This document shows positions 62,401-64,000 of a stretch of 64,000 nucleotides of DNA, in pieces; position 1 is the stretch's first letter; each line of letters begins with the position of its first letter. A program made the translations under genes and the position numbers. The notes beneath the pieces were generated by a model. That model worked only from the letters and a program-made list of their open reading frames with translations. It ran no database searches and was not told where the DNA came from. The stretch comes from Mastigias papua (taxonomy: Eukaryota; Cnidaria; Scyphozoa; Rhizostomeae; Mastigiidae), in contig OZ025269.1 of assembly GCA_964019165.1 (NCBI GenBank), positions 19,027,687-19,091,686 on the forward strand, in the 5' to 3' direction.

Positions 62401-63722
62401 GAAAAGGCAGAGTTAATTATATTACAAGCAGTGAAAACAATTTGTCGATAGCCAAGGAAGATTTCTATCAGGTGAACAGCACATTTAGTATTTATGCGAG
62501 CGTCAATGTCAGGCAAAGTAGCGTCTAACCAAAGGGAGAGAGATACAGCTTCTTTCATCGTCAACCGTAGAAGAAAATAGTTAGCAAATGTTTTGATGTA
62601 TTTTAGCAACATTCTGTGCATTGGTGACATCGTGGAATGTACTACGGTGTATCGCGTATTATCACAGCTTTTCCTTGTACAATGACAGAGTTATCAGATT
62701 TGAACACCTGCATAAAATATTGGCAACTGAATAGAGCAGAGTACACAGGATTTAAGGATAATGTTTGGGCGGGGACTTTAAAGCTGGTTTACTCATAATA
62801 TTGTCAAAAGAGCACATCAGACGACGAAGAATATCGTAAATGAGTCCAATAACAACAAGCTAGGTGATCAGGCAGTATAAGTGGTGCAACGTAACGTAAT
62901 AATCGAGGAAATCATCTTCTGCTGCTAATGTAAATAATGAACGGTAGATTCAGGGCCGTCTCCAGTGAATTTCAGCAGGGGGGTATCCCCAGTTTAGTTT
63001 GCCAATTGGAGTCAAAGTCGCAGATACATGTGGACACCAAGAAAATTTTTTTGCCGACTAAAGTACTTTTGGCTGAATAGACATCGACTTGCCAATTCAA
63101 GGTGGGGTATCAAACTCCAATTTCCTAATTTAGGGACGGCCGTGGATCCATTTGCTCTGTTGCATAATGCTACAGGAAACTGAAACAACAATCACTCAGT
63201 TTCTGTGTTAAAGCATGAGTAAGTAGAAGGGAAAGGCGAGAAAAATTTGCATACTGATGTACTACGGTCGACTGGGTACTAGGCATAGACAAATGGATAC
63301 TGGTCACTTACCTGGCAAACTTGTACCCAAGGCAACAAAAGAAATTGCGACAACGCTGTCCGCTAGGCCAACTGTACAGCCGAAATGAGATGCCAGATCA
63401 CCTGTGATGGCGGTGAGCATACCAATGGTGAAGATAGCAACAGTAAAGCAGGCCCAGCCTCCTTGCATGTCAGTCGGTGGGACAAAGGCGAACAAAATCT
63501 TCCAGAAGAGTGTAATGTAATGCATTACGTAATCACCATATGATGGCTGGGCATCTTCTTCATCATCATCGCCGGTGGAAACAGTGACGGCCTCTTTGAA
63601 TTGTTCGCGCCATGAACTCGTTCCAAGCAGCAATGCTAGATTCGTCTTTTTCAGCATTTTGTCAATAGTATTTTTGAATTCACGACACTCTGTAATCTTC
63701 ACTTCTAGAGTTTTAATGTCTC
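53078..63722 (-). CDS. Na+/Ca2+ exchanger (NCX/SLC8), 3' end with three alternative last exons
   Basis: Plasma-membrane antiporter that exports Ca2+ in exchange for Na+. The visible part is one shared exon (63312-63722) and three tandem candidate terminal exons (60416-60795, 55555-55934, 53078-53457). The shared exon encodes SSWREQFKEAVTVSTGDDDE, YVMHYITLFWKILFAFVPPT and DLASHFGCTVGLADSVVAIS, ending FVALGTSLP. Each last exon continues DTFASKVAAINDETADASVG and NVQGSNAVNVFLGIGVAWS, completing the alpha-2 repeat that forms part of the ion pathway, then two more helices and a tail ending CYCYIPSL or similar. The shared exon ends in phase 1 and all three acceptors accept phase 1. Upstream exons, including alpha-1 and the Ca2+-binding loop, lie beyond the right edge. 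Which SLC8 paralogue this matches cannot be told. Confidence 0.95.
55555..55934 (-). CDS. NCX alternative last exon B
   Basis: A 380-bp terminal exon with acceptor CATTCTAG and its own TGA stop. The final helix reads KRATSIFFVILWMSYIIMSA and the end LECYCYIPSL. The 5' three quarters match exon C, while the final-helix block differs strongly before identity resumes at TCCGCGCTAGAGTGCTACTG. A candidate minus-strand ATTAAA lies near 55359. Confidence 0.92.
56023..56152. promoter_or_regulatory. Hairpin-forming inverted repeat upstream of NCX exon B
   Basis: GAATCGCTGATATC (56023-56036) pairs with GATATCCGCGATTC (56139-56152) at 13 of 14 positions around a loop of about 102 nt. In the transcript it lies about 90 nt before exon B. 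Its role in splice choice is inferred only. Confidence 0.45.
56160..60415. other. NCX intron between terminal exons B and C
   Basis: About 4.2 kb with no further exon copy that I could find. It contains a 12-bp minisatellite (58302-58397). Short direct duplications occur too, such as two or more copies of TTTGCCTGGTGAAAA near 59670-59730. Confidence 0.5.
58302..58397. repeat. Eight-copy 12-bp minisatellite
   Basis: Eight perfect or near-perfect units of GTAAATACTATC. The frame across it reads a Lys-Tyr-Tyr-Arg repeat, a chance result. Each unit also carries a TC|GTAAAT donor-like word. Confidence 0.95.
60416..60795 (-). CDS. NCX alternative last exon C (nearest to the shared exon)
   Basis: A 380-bp terminal exon with acceptor CATTCTAG and its own TAG stop. 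The first 97 residues from DTFASK are identical to exon B, and the nucleotide sequence is also nearly identical, including about 100 bp of upstream intron. The last helix is KGLTSGFLTLLWVSYIILSA and then LECYCYIPSM, differing from exon B at nine residues. All alpha-2 residues (GNVQGSNAVNVF) are kept. A candidate minus-strand ATTAAA lies near 59781-59786. Confidence 0.92.
60884..61193. promoter_or_regulatory. Inverted repeats with two competing partners upstream of NCX exon C
   Basis: GAATCGCTGATATC (60884-60897) can pair with GAATATCCGCGATT (60979-60992) or with GATATCGGCGATTC (61180-61193, 13 of 14). The first partner lies in sequence duplicated together with exon B. The existence of the repeats is visible; any regulatory role is inferred. 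Confidence 0.4.
62951..63144. mobile_element. hAT MITE in the NCX intron
   Basis: Ends read inward CAGGGCCGTCTCC and CACGGCCGTCCCTAA. Flanks GGTAGATT and GATCCATT match at five of eight bases. The interior aligns with the left part of the element at 29641. It lies 168 bp downstream (in transcript sense) of the NCX shared exon donor. Confidence 0.7.
63312..63722 (-). CDS. NCX shared penultimate exon
   Basis: A 411-bp exon between the acceptor TTTTGCAG and the donor CCAG|GTAAGT, entering and leaving in phase 1. It encodes the end of the large cytosolic loop (acidic GDDDEEDA), one membrane helix (ILFAFVPPT region) and the start of the alpha-2 repeat (GDLASHFGC ... ALGTSLP). The split within the alpha-2 motif GTSLP|DTFASK means every functional transcript needs one of the downstream alternatives. 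Confidence 0.95.
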
Positions 63723-64000
63723 CTGCAAAACACATGGCAATTCACCACGTATTATATACTTCCACTACGGATATGGAGCGTGTAATCGAAACAGATTTTA
63801 GATGCCTATTCTCATTTTATCTACGCCCAGATAATATTCGAACCTTCTCTAGGATCAGAATAAATAGGGACGTGAAGCATGTGGAAGTACCCTGGGTATC
63901 AATATAGACTCTAGAAGGATGGGTGTAATGAACAGAGTGCAGTAAAATCTAGCACATATGAACTTTAATTTGTTAACAAACTAAAGCCTAAAATTGTATA
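63723..64000 (-). other. NCX intron reaching the right edge
   Basis: Intron sequence upstream of the shared exon. No further exon was recognised before the window ends. Confidence 0.6.

Overview
This window is nuclear DNA from an animal, most likely an invertebrate. It is AT-rich. The genes have many GT-AG introns of 0.1-4 kb, and there are long (TA)n and (CA)n microsatellites and a rich set of eukaryotic transposons (hAT, Tigger/pogo, Harbinger-like, CR1-like LINE, possible Penelope remnants). I cannot name the species. A deuterostome or other marine invertebrate would fit, but this is only an impression.

Gene layout from left to right: (1) the 5' end of an atlastin GTPase gene on the minus strand (16-1142), cut by the left edge. 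(2) A complete eight-exon GPR137-family membrane protein gene on the minus strand (4854-10489). (3) A gene-poor stretch of 6 kb with one MITE and one orphan exon that looks like part of a secreted protein. (4) A 1.6-kb Tigger element (16784-18383) with a 401-codon DDE transposase that has lost its DNA-binding half. It ends about 106 bp before the start codon of (5) FRG1 (18490-20383, plus strand, three exons). (6) A Schlafen-like AlbA_2-domain gene (22820-29167, plus) with a SUMO-interaction-like motif in its long disordered tail. (7) A nest of hAT and Harbinger-like MITEs (29.6-32.2 kb). (8) A complete 16-exon golgin-84 (GOLGA5) gene (33275-49508, plus). The spliced product is 731 residues, the size I recall for the human protein. 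(9) The 3' end of a Na+/Ca2+ exchanger gene (NCX/SLC8) on the minus strand (53078-63722), cut by the right edge.

The most interesting locus is the exchanger. One shared exon (63312-63722) ends inside the second alpha repeat. It is followed by three tandem, phase-compatible terminal exons of exactly 380 bp (60416-60795, 55555-55934, 53078-53457). Each encodes the rest of the alpha-2 repeat, the last membrane helices and its own stop codon. Two of them are identical over the first 97 residues and differ at nine positions confined to the last 29, and hairpin-forming inverted repeats lie upstream of both. This looks like a set of alternative last exons that would swap the C-terminal membrane region of the exchanger.

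Apart from orientation, the genes show no operon-like or pathway relationship, as expected for an animal chromosome. All exon structures were read by eye from splice consensus, reading phase and family similarity, with no transcript data.
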